From: Candidatus Syntrophocurvum alkaliphilum | Lineage (GTDB): Bacteria; Bacillota; Syntrophomonadia; Syntrophomonadales; Syntrophomonadaceae | DNA length: 64,000 nucleotides | Assembly (NCBI RefSeq): GCF_009734445.1 | Contig: NZ_CP046457.1 | Span: 682,001-746,000 of the forward strand | Direction: 5' to 3' | In this document: positions 54,205 through 62,364 of the stretch, piece by piece | Layout of the letters: each line of letters begins with the position of its first letter | Position numbering within the stretch: position 1 is the first letter of the stretch | The notes under the pieces: generated by a model | Told to the model about the DNA's origin: nothing | Database searches by the model: none | Seen by the model: the letters and a program-made list of their open reading frames with translations, nothing else | Program-made: the position numbers and the translations under genes

Positions 54205-54220
54205 AGTCCCCTTTGACTCT
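54205..54220. repeat. dispersed hairpin repeat, partial copy 2
   Basis: AGTCCCCTTTGACTCT, the right half of the repeat at 53445-53474. It lies directly after the stop codon of the minus-strand NRDE gene. Confidence 0.6.
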
Positions 54221-54986
54221 AAATAATCTTAAACTCAAAGTACTCATTATTCCATGGCTCAGATTCACCAGGTCTGAAACTTCGCTCCCAAAACCTAACC
54301 TGGTCATTGCGGTCAACCAACAGCACGGTCGTAGATTTGGTGCCATACTCTGGGCTAACTATAAAAGCTGGAGAAAGCATGCGCTCCATTTCTAGGCTTA
54401 AACCGGTTTGGGGTAAAAACTCATCAGCGAACTGCTCCTTGTCTTTCATTATAGCAAACAAATGCCCTACATCTACATCCTCTTGTTGCAGGCAGTCAGC
54501 TATGGAATTTAACCCCTTGGTTACTTTGGGCCAAGGAACATTAAGAAGGCTGTTACTCAGTCCATGAATGCCCTTTTCAATTTTGTGAATAACCTTTTCT
54601 CGGTTGGAATAGTAGTAAAGGCATTTATGGTTTCCTACTAAGAGATTAAAGCCGTTATATTCAACCCCTTTATCCTGGATATTGTTTAAATATTGTACGG
54701 GGTCAATACTGTCGTTTAGATAGTTTTCGACTAAATGTCCACGCGAAGGAGCGGATGGGTTATGACTAGCAGAATCACGGTAGTTAGTCAAGGTCGCAAA
54801 GCGCCCTGAAGTGGTTATCCCCAGCCAAGTGCCGCCCTGTTGTAAATCCTTTCCCGCCAGTAAATCCTTATTATCAGGCCAAAAGCCTGCCGGCAAATCA
54901 GGACGCTTATAAAACTCGTCCCGGTTAGTAGCCACTACCAACGGGTATTTAGGGTGTACATCATAGGCAATAAAGATTAAACACAT
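54219..54986 (-). CDS. NRDE family protein (TANGO2-like)
   Basis: 255 residues beginning MCLIFIAYDVHPKYPLVVATNRDEFYKRP; N-terminal Cys2 is the presumed nucleophile of the Ntn-like fold and NRDE gives the name. GGTWLGITTSGRFATLTNYRD is the next block. The function is unknown; eukaryotic TANGO2 is linked with haem or lipid handling. The gene is visibly richer in G and C than its neighbours and lies between copies of a dispersed hairpin repeat, which speaks for transfer. GAGGA before the ATG. Confidence 0.85.
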   Translation of the reverse strand: MCLIFIAYDVHPKYPLVVATNRDEFYKRPDLPAGFWPDNKDLLAGKDLQQGGTWLGITTSGRFATLTNYRDSASHNPSAPSRGHLVENYLNDSIDPVQYLNNIQDKGVEYNGFNLLVGNHKCLYYYSNREKVIHKIEKGIHGLSNSLLNVPWPKVTKGLNSIADCLQQEDVDVGHLFAIMKDKEQFADEFLPQTGLSLEMERMLSPAFIVSPEYGTKSTTVLLVDRNDQVRFWERSFRPGESEPWNNEYFEFKII

Positions 54987-55080
54987 AATAAATCCTCAAA
55001 AAATTAATTTTCCTCAATTATAACATTAAATTAAAAATCATTAACAACAACTTGAAGAAATTGTAATGTCTTCACAAAAA

Positions 55081-55115
55081 AGTGAGTCAAAAGGAACCGT
55101 CCCTTTTGACTCACT
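55081..55115 (-). repeat. dispersed hairpin repeat, copy 3 (pheA terminator)
   Basis: AGTGAGTCAAAAGG pairs exactly with CCTTTTGACTCACT around AACCGT. On the minus strand a TTTTTTG tail follows, directly after the pheA stop codon, so it serves as terminator of the aroF-pheA operon. Confidence 0.8.
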
Positions 55116-55123
55116 ATGACTCC

Positions 55124-56263
55124 TTATGCTTCATAATAGTTTCCTAAAAATGCGAAAAAATCAGGGCTATTTTCCATTTCGCAGATAAGATTTAATATTT
55201 CTTCTGAGTGTACGTATCCCTCAAAATCAATATAAAACATAAATTCAAAATCACTACCTGGTATAGGCCGGCTTTCTAGTTTAGTCATATTTATTCCTAA
55301 TGCAGAAAATTTTGAAATAATCCTATATAATGACCCTGGGCGATGAGGAATAGTAAAAATTAAGCTGATTTTATTTGCACCTGGATATATTTCCATGTCT
55401 TTAGATATGCAAATAAAACGTGTATAGTTATTATCACTATTTTGAATATCAGTCGCAAGCACTCCGAGGTTGTATAATTCGGCACAATTCATTGAAGAAA
55501 TAGCTGCAATGTTATTCTTTCCTGAATCAAATACTTTTTTTGCAGCAACAGCAGTATTTTCACAAGGTATTACTTTTACACCTTTTAAGCTTTCTAAATA
55601 TTTACTACACTGTGCAAATGCTTGTTCATGGGAATAAATTTCATTTATTTCTTCAAGCTTTGTTCCCTTATTAGCTAGCAATACATGATTGATTTTCAAT
55701 TTGATACTTCTGGCAATATAAAACTTATATTTTTTCATAAGATCGTAAACCTCTGTTACTGAACCATGCAAATTATTTTCAATCGGCAATATTCCATAAT
55801 TGCACAAACCTTTATCAACTGCTGTAAATACTGCATCAAAACTATTCATATACATAATCGTAGGACGTGAAAATAGTTTCTCACAAGCAAATTGAGAATT
55901 AGCACCCTCAATTCCTTGACAAGCAACAGCAGCACTATTAGGAAATATTTTGGAAGTATTTAAAAGTGCACTTTTTATTTCTTCTGCCATGTTTGAATTA
56001 ATATACATTCTTCTACTTTGATATGAACGAGAAATATCAAAAAGCGTTGTGAAAAAAATCTTTGTATACTGAGCCATTTCATCTGTTTGCTGTTCTGTAA
56101 CACGATTAATAATATCACGCTCACGAGCTGTACCAAGTATAGGTGAATTTTTCTTCATTTTATAGTCTGTAATTTCTGAAATTAATGCCATTCGATCTTC
56201 AAACAATCTTGTCATTTCATTATCGATATTGTCAATTTTTTTTCTGATTTCATCAAAATTCAT
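55124..56263 (-). CDS. pheA: bifunctional chorismate mutase / prephenate dehydratase
   Basis: 379 residues: AroQ chorismate mutase (1-90, IRKKIDNIDNEMTRLFEDR), prephenate dehydratase (about 105-285, QGIEGANSQFACEKLF, GILPIENNLHGSVTEVYDLM) and a C-terminal ACT domain (about 298-375) with RPGSLYRI and LESRPIPG, the phenylalanine feedback site. It turns chorismate to phenylpyruvate. Transcribed after aroF with a gap of about 140 bases; the pair is under the leader attenuators at 57454-57766. AAAGGAGG start. Confidence 0.94.
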   Translation of the reverse strand: MNFDEIRKKIDNIDNEMTRLFEDRMALISEITDYKMKKNSPILGTARERDIINRVTEQQTDEMAQYTKIFFTTLFDISRSYQSRRMYINSNMAEEIKSALLNTSKIFPNSAAVACQGIEGANSQFACEKLFSRPTIMYMNSFDAVFTAVDKGLCNYGILPIENNLHGSVTEVYDLMKKYKFYIARSIKLKINHVLLANKGTKLEEINEIYSHEQAFAQCSKYLESLKGVKVIPCENTAVAAKKVFDSGKNNIAAISSMNCAELYNLGVLATDIQNSDNNYTRFICISKDMEIYPGANKISLIFTIPHRPGSLYRIISKFSALGINMTKLESRPIPGSDFEFMFYIDFEGYVHSEEILNLICEMENSPDFFAFLGNYYEA

Positions 56264-56401
56264 ATTTATTAACCTCCTTTTATAATAAATTAAAATATTA
56301 TTACTTATTTCTTCCCTTGTCTATTTGTATGTTGAAGTTATTCCAATTCCAACTATAACTTGATATTGTTCTTGTTCTTCAGATCTCATGCTTCTTTATT
56401 A

Positions 56402-57412
56402 TTAATAAAATTTATTTATTATAGGTAATAGCTCATTCACATGAGCTGACAACTCACTGAACGCTTCCGGTGTTATTGATTGTTGCCCATCACACATTGC
56501 GTTTGCTGGATCGTTGTGAACTTCAATTATTAGACCATCTGCCCCAGCAGCTACAGCGGCAAGTGACATTGATTTAACATATTTAGCATATCCGGTAGAA
56601 TGACTTGGATCTATAACCACCGGTAAATGTGTGAGCTCCTTTAAAACAGGAATTGAAGCTAAATCAAGTGTGTTCCTTGTTGTTGTTTCAAATGTTCTAA
56701 TTCCTCGTTCACAGAGGATAACCTCTTCATTGCCACCGGCCATAATGTATTCTGCACTCATAAGAAGCTCTTGAATTGTAGCAGAAAATCCTCTTTTCAA
56801 TAATACTGGTTTATTTATTTTTCCTAATGCTTTAAGCAACTCAAAATTATGCATATTTCTTGCACCAACTTGAATAATATCGATATTATCAAACAACGGT
56901 AATTGGGAAATATCCATAATTTCTGATATTATTGGCAGTCCAATTTCTTTTTTTGCCTCAAGCATAAGCTCTATGCCATCAGCACGAAGTCCTTGGAACG
57001 CATAAGGAGATGTGCGTGGTTTAAAAGCACCACCACGTAAAATTGCAGCACCTGAGGATTTAACGGAAGAAGCAATCATGCATATTTGCTCATGTGATTC
57101 AACAGCACAAGGTCCTGCTATCATTGCAAAGTTTCCACCACCAATTTTAACATCACCAATAGATATTATAGTATCAAGTGGATGAAACCTTCTGTTTGCC
57201 TGTTTATAAGGCTCTTGAATTCTTTTAACATCTGCTACAATATCGAGTGCACCTATAAATTCGATATCAATTGTACTTGTATCCCCTACTAATCCTAAAA
57301 CTGTAGAGTGAATACCTTCTATTGTCTGAACATTAATATCCATACTATTAAGCCATTGCTTTAAACTATCAAGCTGTTTTTCTTCTGGATTTTGCTCTAA
57401 CACAATAATCAT
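56402..57412 (-). CDS. aroF: DAHP synthase with N-terminal ferredoxin-like domain
   Basis: 336 residues. The first 70 form the ferredoxin-like regulatory domain of the AroA-beta/AroF group; the catalytic barrel has IAGPCAVESHEQ, RGGAFKPRTSPYAFQG, VGARNMHNFELL, KRGFSATIQELLMSAEYIMAGGNEEVILCERGIR (split blocks) and VIDPSHSTGY. It condenses erythrose-4-phosphate with PEP, the entry to aromatic synthesis. AAAGGAG start. It is directly behind the second Phe attenuator, so both first and Phe-specific steps are controlled together. Confidence 0.94.
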   Translation of the reverse strand: MIIVLEQNPEEKQLDSLKQWLNSMDINVQTIEGIHSTVLGLVGDTSTIDIEFIGALDIVADVKRIQEPYKQANRRFHPLDTIISIGDVKIGGGNFAMIAGPCAVESHEQICMIASSVKSSGAAILRGGAFKPRTSPYAFQGLRADGIELMLEAKKEIGLPIISEIMDISQLPLFDNIDIIQVGARNMHNFELLKALGKINKPVLLKRGFSATIQELLMSAEYIMAGGNEEVILCERGIRTFETTTRNTLDLASIPVLKELTHLPVVIDPSHSTGYAKYVKSMSLAAVAAGADGLIIEVHNDPANAMCDGQQSITPEAFSELSAHVNELLPIINKFY

Positions 57413-57453
57413 AAATATCTCTCCTTTAATTTTTTTTACATAAAACTATCTAT

Positions 57454-57494
57454 AAAAAAATCCCACCCAGTCGAGCTGACTGAGTGGGATTTTT
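57454..57494 (-). terminator. attenuator terminator 2 (before aroF)
   Basis: On the minus strand ATCCCACTCAGTC pairs with GACTGGGTGGGAT around AGCTC, followed by TTTTTTT, 42 bases before the aroF start. The leader between peptide 2 and this hairpin holds ACTGA and GTGAGG, which can pair with TCAGT and CCCAC of its 5' arm to form a competing stem. Confidence 0.88.
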
Positions 57495-57520
57495 ATAGTC
57501 CTCACTTATTTCAGTACAAC

Positions 57521-57595
57521 TCAACAAAGCCTTGTAAAAAATACAAAGCCAAAAAAGAATACAAAGCTAATTGTTGAGTTGTGTAAGTTATTCAT
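57521..57595 (-). CDS. phenylalanine-rich leader peptide 2
   Basis: 24-residue frame from ATG at 57595 to TGA at 57521, with the strong site GGAGGAAGG before it. It begins MNNLHNSTIS and continues FVFFFGFVFF, then TRLC: seven Phe in ten positions. ACAACTCAACAA in codons 5-9 pairs perfectly with TTGTTGAGTTGT at its end. A ribosome stalled on Phe codons would cover the first arm and alter folding before terminator 2. This is the classical pheL design. Confidence 0.85.
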   Translation of the reverse strand: MNNLHNSTISFVFFFGFVFFTRLC

Positions 57596-57628
57596 TTTCC
57601 TTCCTCCAAATAATTAAATAATATAAAA

Positions 57629-57667
57629 CAAAAAACCTCGGTAATTACAACGTATTACCGAGGTTTT
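57629..57667 (-). terminator. attenuator terminator 1
   Basis: Minus-strand AAAACCTCGGTAAT pairs perfectly with ATTACCGAGGTTTT (14 bp), followed by a TTTTTTG tail. The upstream sequence TATTGCCGAAG (57687-57697), just after the stop of leader peptide 1, can pair with TCGGTAAT of the 5' arm (one G-U) as an antiterminator. Confidence 0.88.
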
Positions 57668-57697
57668 AACTCTAATTAAAAATCGTCTTCGGCAATA

Positions 57698-57766
57698 CTA
57701 AATAACCTTACTAAAGAAATTAGTAAAGCTAAAAAAGCTATTGCTAAAAACGAAATTATTATACAT
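57698..57766 (-). CDS. phenylalanine-rich leader peptide 1
   Basis: 22-residue frame from ATG at 57766 to TAG at 57698, with AAGGGG seven bases upstream. It has Phe at positions 5, 7, 11, 12, 14, 17 and 18 plus one Tyr (MYNNFVFSNSFFSFTNFFS). GCAATA inside its codons can pair with TATTGC right after it, giving the 1:2 hairpin expected when translation does not stall. The neighbouring +1 frame looks like a membrane helix but has no start codon. Confidence 0.8.
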   Translation of the reverse strand: MYNNFVFSNSFFSFTNFFSKVI

Positions 57767-57798
57767 AATTTTTCCCCTTAATTATTTTTATTAATTTT

Positions 57799-57827
57799 AT
57801 TAAACATGTTATTTTATAAATTGTCAA
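57799..57827 (-). promoter_or_regulatory. promoter of the aroF-pheA leader
   Basis: Minus-strand TTGACA (57827-57822), 17 bases, TTTAAT (57804-57799), about 20-30 bases before the ribosome site of leader peptide 1. Confidence 0.65.
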
Positions 57828-57860
57828 GTTATAAATTTTAACTTATTATACCAATTTTGT

Positions 57861-58108
57861 TTTAATATTTGTCTAAACGGTATGTTTTTTATTTACATAT
57901 ATCGCTTTTAAATTTTAATAAATTATAAAAAATGCTTTTAACAAGAGACTTGATTATCTGAAAAATGGTAGAATCGAATATATAGAGACTGGTAAGGACC
58001 TCACATCAATAATTATATTGTCATCCCATTCCGGTCTTATTTCTTATCTAGCTTAAATAGAATTGATATAATCCAAAATTCAGCTAAGTGAGAGGAATGA
58101 TATTAATT
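57861..58108. other. intergenic region before MBL gene
   Basis: No gene seen. AGACTGG near 57989 can pair with CCGGTCT near 58032 to give a long-looped hairpin followed by a T-rich run; a leader structure for the MBL gene is possible but unproved. Confidence 0.35.
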
Positions 58109-58990
58109 ATGAAAAAGCTTACGGAAAATGTAATACAATTAGGCAATCGCCATTTTAATTATTTTTTAGTAGGACAAAAAGAAGCTGCTATTTTAGAATG
58201 TGGAGTTACTAGTGGGGTTGCTACTCTAAAATCCCAGTGGACTAAGTTACAGGAGAAGCCTCATGTTAAATATATAATTGCTATGCACGCACATTTTGAT
58301 CATGTTTGTGGCATTCCGGCCCTGCAGGAATTTTTTTCAGAAGCAAAGATTATATCTAGCAAAGAAGCGCAAAAGGTTATGGCCAAATCCAAAATAATAG
58401 ATGATTTTTTTTACCAAGATGAGAAAATGTCGGAGACGTTAGTTTCTCAAGGAATAATCCCAGATAAACCTAATGCGACTTATGTTAGTAATATTTTAGT
58501 AGATCAAGTAGTAGGAGAAAATGACATTATTAATTTATCAGGAGGAATTGAATTAAAATTTTTAATAACACCTGGGCATAGTCCTTGCAGTGTAGCTTGT
58601 TATCTACCAAAGGATCAAGTGATGTTTTTATCTGATGCAGCTGGTTTTCAAATATCAGATCTAGAGATTTTTCCAGTATTTTTTCAAGGATATGAACAAT
58701 ATATTGAGACTATTAAAAGGTTAATGGGTTATCCAACCCAAGTATTAGGGATTCCCCATGAGAGGATATGGGTAAAAGATGAAGTGAACTTTTTTTACCA
58801 ACGTGCTTTGAATGCAGCTCAGCATGCTTTTATTTGTATTGAGAAAATGATTGATAAGGGAACAGATGAGCAAATAATAGAAAAAGAATTATTTTCTTAC
58901 TATTATCGAGGCAATTTAAAAATTTATACTCCGGAAAACATTCAAACTTGTATAAAACTCCTAATACGACGAGTAAAAGAGTGTCTTTAA
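58109..58990 (+). CDS. MBL-fold metallohydrolase
   Basis: 293 residues. HAHFDHVCG is the zinc motif, TPGHSPCSVACYLP and LSDAAGF the later ligands. It belongs to the glyoxalase-II-like branch of the fold; substrate unknown. ATG at 58109 is 12 bases after AGAGGA; ATG at 58097 is too near to it. Single gene with a perfect terminator. Confidence 0.78.
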   Translation: MKKLTENVIQLGNRHFNYFLVGQKEAAILECGVTSGVATLKSQWTKLQEKPHVKYIIAMHAHFDHVCGIPALQEFFSEAKIISSKEAQKVMAKSKIIDDFFYQDEKMSETLVSQGIIPDKPNATYVSNILVDQVVGENDIINLSGGIELKFLITPGHSPCSVACYLPKDQVMFLSDAAGFQISDLEIFPVFFQGYEQYIETIKRLMGYPTQVLGIPHERIWVKDEVNFFYQRALNAAQHAFICIEKMIDKGTDEQIIEKELFSYYYRGNLKIYTPENIQTCIKLLIRRVKECL

Positions 58991-59016
58991 AAATTGAGTA
59001 TCACTTCCCTTTTAGC

Positions 59017-59056
59017 AAAAAACAGCCTATTGAATATATTCAATAGGCTGTTTTTT
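59017..59056. terminator. bidirectional terminator
   Basis: Fully palindromic 40 bases: AAAAAACAGCCTATTGAATA and its complement. It lies between convergent genes (MBL and histidine kinase) and serves both. Confidence 0.92.
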
Positions 59057-59098
59057 AATGTATATTACTCTATGGTAAAGCTAATAAAATGCTTTTAA

Positions 59099-60658
59099 TT
59101 AGCTCGTAGGAAAGCAAAAGTAAAATGTAGTTCCTTTGGGTCCTGTATCAAAATCAATCCTTGCATTATGGCGTGCAGCAATACTATAGCAGACAGCTAA
59201 ACCTAAGCCTGTTCCTTCATTCTTGGTAGTAACAAAGGGTGTTCCTAATTTATCAATCACCTCAGTGTCCAAACCGTGCCCTTGATCACTTATAAATAAT
59301 ATTATTTCTTTATTAACCAATCTTGTTCCAATCGTTAATGTTCCACCTTCTGACATGGCTTCTAGACCGTTGCGGGTTATGTTAAGAATTAGTTGTCTGA
59401 TTTCATTTTTATCGATAAGAGCCATTGGCGGATTGCCTAAATCCAACTCAATATTCATTCCTTTTAAATTTGCATCAGCTTTTAGCATTGGATATATGGC
59501 TTTAACAACGTTGTCAATATAATGTGGCTGCAGATTAACGATTTTATCCTTAGCCATTCTTAAATATTCGGATATTATTCCATTAGCCCGATCTAATTCT
59601 TCAATCATAAGATCGAAGTATGCCTTATCTTTTTCATAACGCTCTTGCCCGTTTATTAACTGTATAAAACCTCGTATCGCTGTCATAGGATTCCTAATTT
59701 CATGACCAATACTAGCCGCCATTTCACCAATGAGGTTTAAACGGTCAAGTCGGGCTAAATCATTTTCCATTTGTTTACGCTCAGTAATATCACTAAACAT
59801 AGTTACAAGACAATCGGCTTCGTTTAGTCGAATTGGTTCTGCTGATAATAGTGCTAACCTCTTCTCACCAAGTTTAGTATTATATTTTATTTCTATTTCC
59901 CTAACTTTTTCGTAATTTTGTAAACGTTTTAATATTGAGTCATGATCACTTACATCATCCCAGAAATTAACCTCTAACCATGATCGGCCAATTAGCTCTT
60001 CCCGGCTGTATCCAACTGTTTGCAAAAAGCTTTCGTTTACATCTAAAAATATTGCTTCATCCCGTGTTGAAATGCACATTGGCATTGGACTTAACATAAA
60101 TGCTTTACTGAAACGCTCCTCAGCATTGCGTAGGTCTTTTTCTGCCTGTTTGCGGTCAGAAATATCACGAATGGATGAAATGGCACCACATATATTCCCT
60201 TTTGTATCAACTAATTTAGATGCAGATGCCCATAAATATGCACCTTTACCATTATAGGTTTTAGGTACATAAACTTCACCAAACAGGTTATTATCTCCCG
60301 GTTTTACAAAATCATATTTATTTTTTATCTCACTGTATTTATTGTCAGACATAAGGACTAAGTCTATAATAATGGGACGTCGTTCCCCATAAAAAGGTAT
60401 TGCATATTCATAATTGCCTTTTCCTATCATTTGCTCTTTAGGTACTCCTGTCATATCTTGCATAGCTTTATTCCAAAAGACAACCTGACCTTGCAAATTA
60501 ATTACTAATGTAGCATCAGGCAAAAGTTCAATGACTTGTTCCATTTGCTGTTGTAATTCTATATTAATACCCTTGCTTGCTTTTAGCTTTTCATTTTCTT
60601 GTCGTAAACTAATTAGTTCACTAATAAGATCTTCTTTTTCACGACTTGCTTCTCTCAA
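59099..60658 (-). CDS. PAS-domain sensor histidine kinase
   Basis: 519 residues, no membrane segment. N-terminal coiled coil (1-35), PAS 1 (about 38-165), PAS 2 (about 175-290), then HisKA with the phospho-acceptor His in SIGHEIRNPMTAIRGF and an HATPase with N (LNITRNGLEAM), DQGHGLD and GTGLGLAV boxes. The NP after the acceptor and the cytosolic PAS pair resemble sporulation kinases of the KinA/KinE type that feed Spo0F. No response regulator is adjacent. TTG start, seven bases after GAGGGGG. Confidence 0.9.
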   Translation of the reverse strand: MREASREKEDLISELISLRQENEKLKASKGINIELQQQMEQVIELLPDATLVINLQGQVVFWNKAMQDMTGVPKEQMIGKGNYEYAIPFYGERRPIIIDLVLMSDNKYSEIKNKYDFVKPGDNNLFGEVYVPKTYNGKGAYLWASASKLVDTKGNICGAISSIRDISDRKQAEKDLRNAEERFSKAFMLSPMPMCISTRDEAIFLDVNESFLQTVGYSREELIGRSWLEVNFWDDVSDHDSILKRLQNYEKVREIEIKYNTKLGEKRLALLSAEPIRLNEADCLVTMFSDITERKQMENDLARLDRLNLIGEMAASIGHEIRNPMTAIRGFIQLINGQERYEKDKAYFDLMIEELDRANGIISEYLRMAKDKIVNLQPHYIDNVVKAIYPMLKADANLKGMNIELDLGNPPMALIDKNEIRQLILNITRNGLEAMSEGGTLTIGTRLVNKEIILFISDQGHGLDTEVIDKLGTPFVTTKNEGTGLGLAVCYSIAARHNARIDFDTGPKGTTFYFCFPTS

Positions 60659-61225
60659 AATGATTCCCCCTCTAGATACCAGAAACCTCTTCCCCCGGAA
60701 ATAAACTTTTAAACATTAAGAATTATTTACAAACAAATGGTTATTAACACATTAAGTCCCAAGAAGTTCTAACAACTATTATTCGATAATATATAGCCTT
60801 ATCCTGCATCTGTATACATTTAAATAAAAAATATTTCGACTATTTATGGCAATATTCATTACGATATTTGAATATCGACATAATAAACATATTATGTAAA
60901 CAAGCCATTATATCTTATTAATTTTATTCTATATTTTTTGTTAATTTCATTCATGAAAAATATGTTAATATAATTACATTTAACTCCATTTTACACCATT
61001 AGCAACAATATTTTCTTTTATATGATTGTTCAATTAAGAGCTCATCTCTAATTATATAACATAGACGTGATTAATGAGCTTTAGTCTTAATTTGTAAATA
61101 TTTATTGAAAAAAATGAAATAGACTAAAAATCTTGTAGAAAATGACACATATGTGTTGATGGTTCAAGATTTAGAAATACAACAAATAAAGTCTCAAGTA
61201 CAAAGTTAAATATAAAGTTTCTACA
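60659..61225. other. AT-rich intergenic region
   Basis: About 570 bases with no supported gene. AGCTCAT (61039-61045) pairs with ATGAGCT (61074-61080). A 28-codon open stretch (61123-61209, ending QQIKSQVQS) precedes the terminator at 61226 but has no ribosome site; it may be the tail of a lost gene. Confidence 0.4.
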
Positions 61226-61255
61226 AAAATACCCATTATTATGGGTATTTTTTTT
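61226..61255 (+). terminator. rho-independent terminator
   Basis: AAAATACCCAT pairs with ATGGGTATTTT around TATT, with a long T tract. It shields the feo promoter from upstream transcription; no intact gene precedes it. Confidence 0.85.
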
Positions 61256-61306
61256 ATGTTTAAATAATATTTATATAAAGCTTATAGCTTTTAATTTTTA
61301 GGTGTA

Positions 61307-61364
61307 TTGACAACTAAACTAAATTAAGGTATTATTACATTGAAATTGAAAATCATTCTCAATT
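61307..61364 (+). promoter_or_regulatory. feo promoter with Fur-type box
   Basis: TTGACA (61307-61312), 17 bases, TATTAT (61330-61335). Directly downstream, 61344-61364 is a 21-base palindrome AATTGAAAATCATTCTCAATT (arms match at 9 of 10 positions), close to the Fur box. Iron-loaded Fur bound here would block transcription of the feo operon. Confidence 0.8.
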
Positions 61365-61406
61365 AGGTATTATTCCTTTTAATTATTTAATAAAGGAGTG
61401 ATTTAA

Positions 61407-61679
61407 ATGGCAATGAAAGCCAATGATTTATATACTGCACAAGTTAATCAACATAATTTTAAAAAAGAAAAAAATATATTAAAATTACGTTCTGGTGAAC
61501 AAGGAATTATTGTTGATACTCCAGCAGATCCTCTACTCGCCTCTATGGGATTTAGAACGGGTAAAGTGGTTTCTATAGTCGCAAAAGAGATTTTTAATGG
61601 ACCTCTAGTTTGTTCTATTGATGGAAGGAAGGTAGCTATTTGTAAAAATGTTGCTGAAAAAATTACCGTAATTATATAA
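61407..61679 (+). CDS. feoA: FeoA-domain protein
   Basis: 90 residues. After an unusual 25-residue N-terminal part (MAMKANDLYTAQVNQHNFKK) comes the SH3-like FeoA domain: LRSGEQGIIVDTPADPLLASMGFRTGKVVSIVAKEIFNGPLVCSIDGRKVAI (in blocks). FeoA assists FeoB in ferrous iron uptake. AAAGGAG start, Fur box in front. First gene of an operon reaching feoB. Confidence 0.88.
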   Translation: MAMKANDLYTAQVNQHNFKKEKNILKLRSGEQGIIVDTPADPLLASMGFRTGKVVSIVAKEIFNGPLVCSIDGRKVAICKNVAEKITVII

Positions 61680-61785
61680 ATTAATTTATAATATCTCAAA
61701 AAGCAGTTTTAATTAATTTGCTTTTATTTTTTATAAAGAATTGATAATTAATATCACTTGATTGGCAGAGGGGAATCCGGAATCA

Positions 61786-62331
61786 ATGTTGAAAAACTTA
61801 TTTGCTTCTTGGGAAAAAATCAGTTGTAATTTTTACCCTGCATTTTATTTTTACCATAGATTATATCGTGACGTTGTTCAAAATGAGATTAAACTTGGAC
61901 AGATCACATCTAATGATAAAGTTTTAAATATAGGTTGTGGAGCAATACCTTTTACTGCAATACATATAGTTCAAATGACCGGAGCTAAAGTTATTGCTCT
62001 TGACAAAGATACTGAAGCTGTGGAAAGAGCAAAACATTGTTTGAAGAAATATCGATTAGATAGAAATATAGAAATAAAAATTGGCGATGGAGTTAATGAA
62101 ATACCTGTTCCTTTTACTGTAGCAATAGTTGCATTACAGGTAAAAGAAAAAGTAAAGGTGTTAGAAAATTTGCAATCCAAGGGAGAACCAGGAGGAAACT
62201 TGATTTTTCGTCAACCAACTGACGCATACAAAACCGTTTACGGTTTTCTTCCCAATGATTACTTACCAGTTTCAAAAACACTTCAAAATATGAAAACTTT
62301 TAAAGAATCATACTTGTATAAAGTAAATTAA
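61786..62331 (+). CDS. nicotianamine-synthase-like SAM-dependent enzyme
   Basis: 181 residues. VLNIGCGAIPFTAIHIVQ is the SAM-binding glycine loop, ALDKDTEAVERA the acidic loop. The C-terminal run VAIVALQVKEKVKVLENL followed by GGNLIFRQ resembles the A-L-V-x-M...K..VI.HL..GA.L..R pattern of nicotianamine synthases more than ordinary methyltransferases. It lacks the N-terminal helical domain of plant and CntL enzymes, so a plain methyltransferase remains possible. ATG at 61786 is 11 bases after GAGGGGA. Location between feoA and feoB suggests metal handling. Confidence 0.6.
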   Translation: MLKNLFASWEKISCNFYPAFYFYHRLYRDVVQNEIKLGQITSNDKVLNIGCGAIPFTAIHIVQMTGAKVIALDKDTEAVERAKHCLKKYRLDRNIEIKIGDGVNEIPVPFTVAIVALQVKEKVKVLENLQSKGEPGGNLIFRQPTDAYKTVYGFLPNDYLPVSKTLQNMKTFKESYLYKVN

Positions 62332-62364
62332 CATTTTACAGTGGTAATTGGGGAGGTTTGAGAA

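Noticed and set aside
57680-57767. Alternative frame over leader peptide 1 that looks like a single membrane helix
   Set aside because: It has no ATG, GTG or TTG near the ribosome site, whereas the Phe-rich frame begins with ATG seven bases after AAGGGG and is followed by a matched antiterminator and terminator.
57989-58040. T-box or riboswitch before the MBL gene
   Set aside because: Only a weak long-looped stem is present; no T-box sequence or known riboswitch core is visible.
61123-61209. Small gene before the terminator at 61226
   Set aside because: 28 open codons with candidate GTG, TTG and ATG starts but no ribosome site; too short and unsupported to call.
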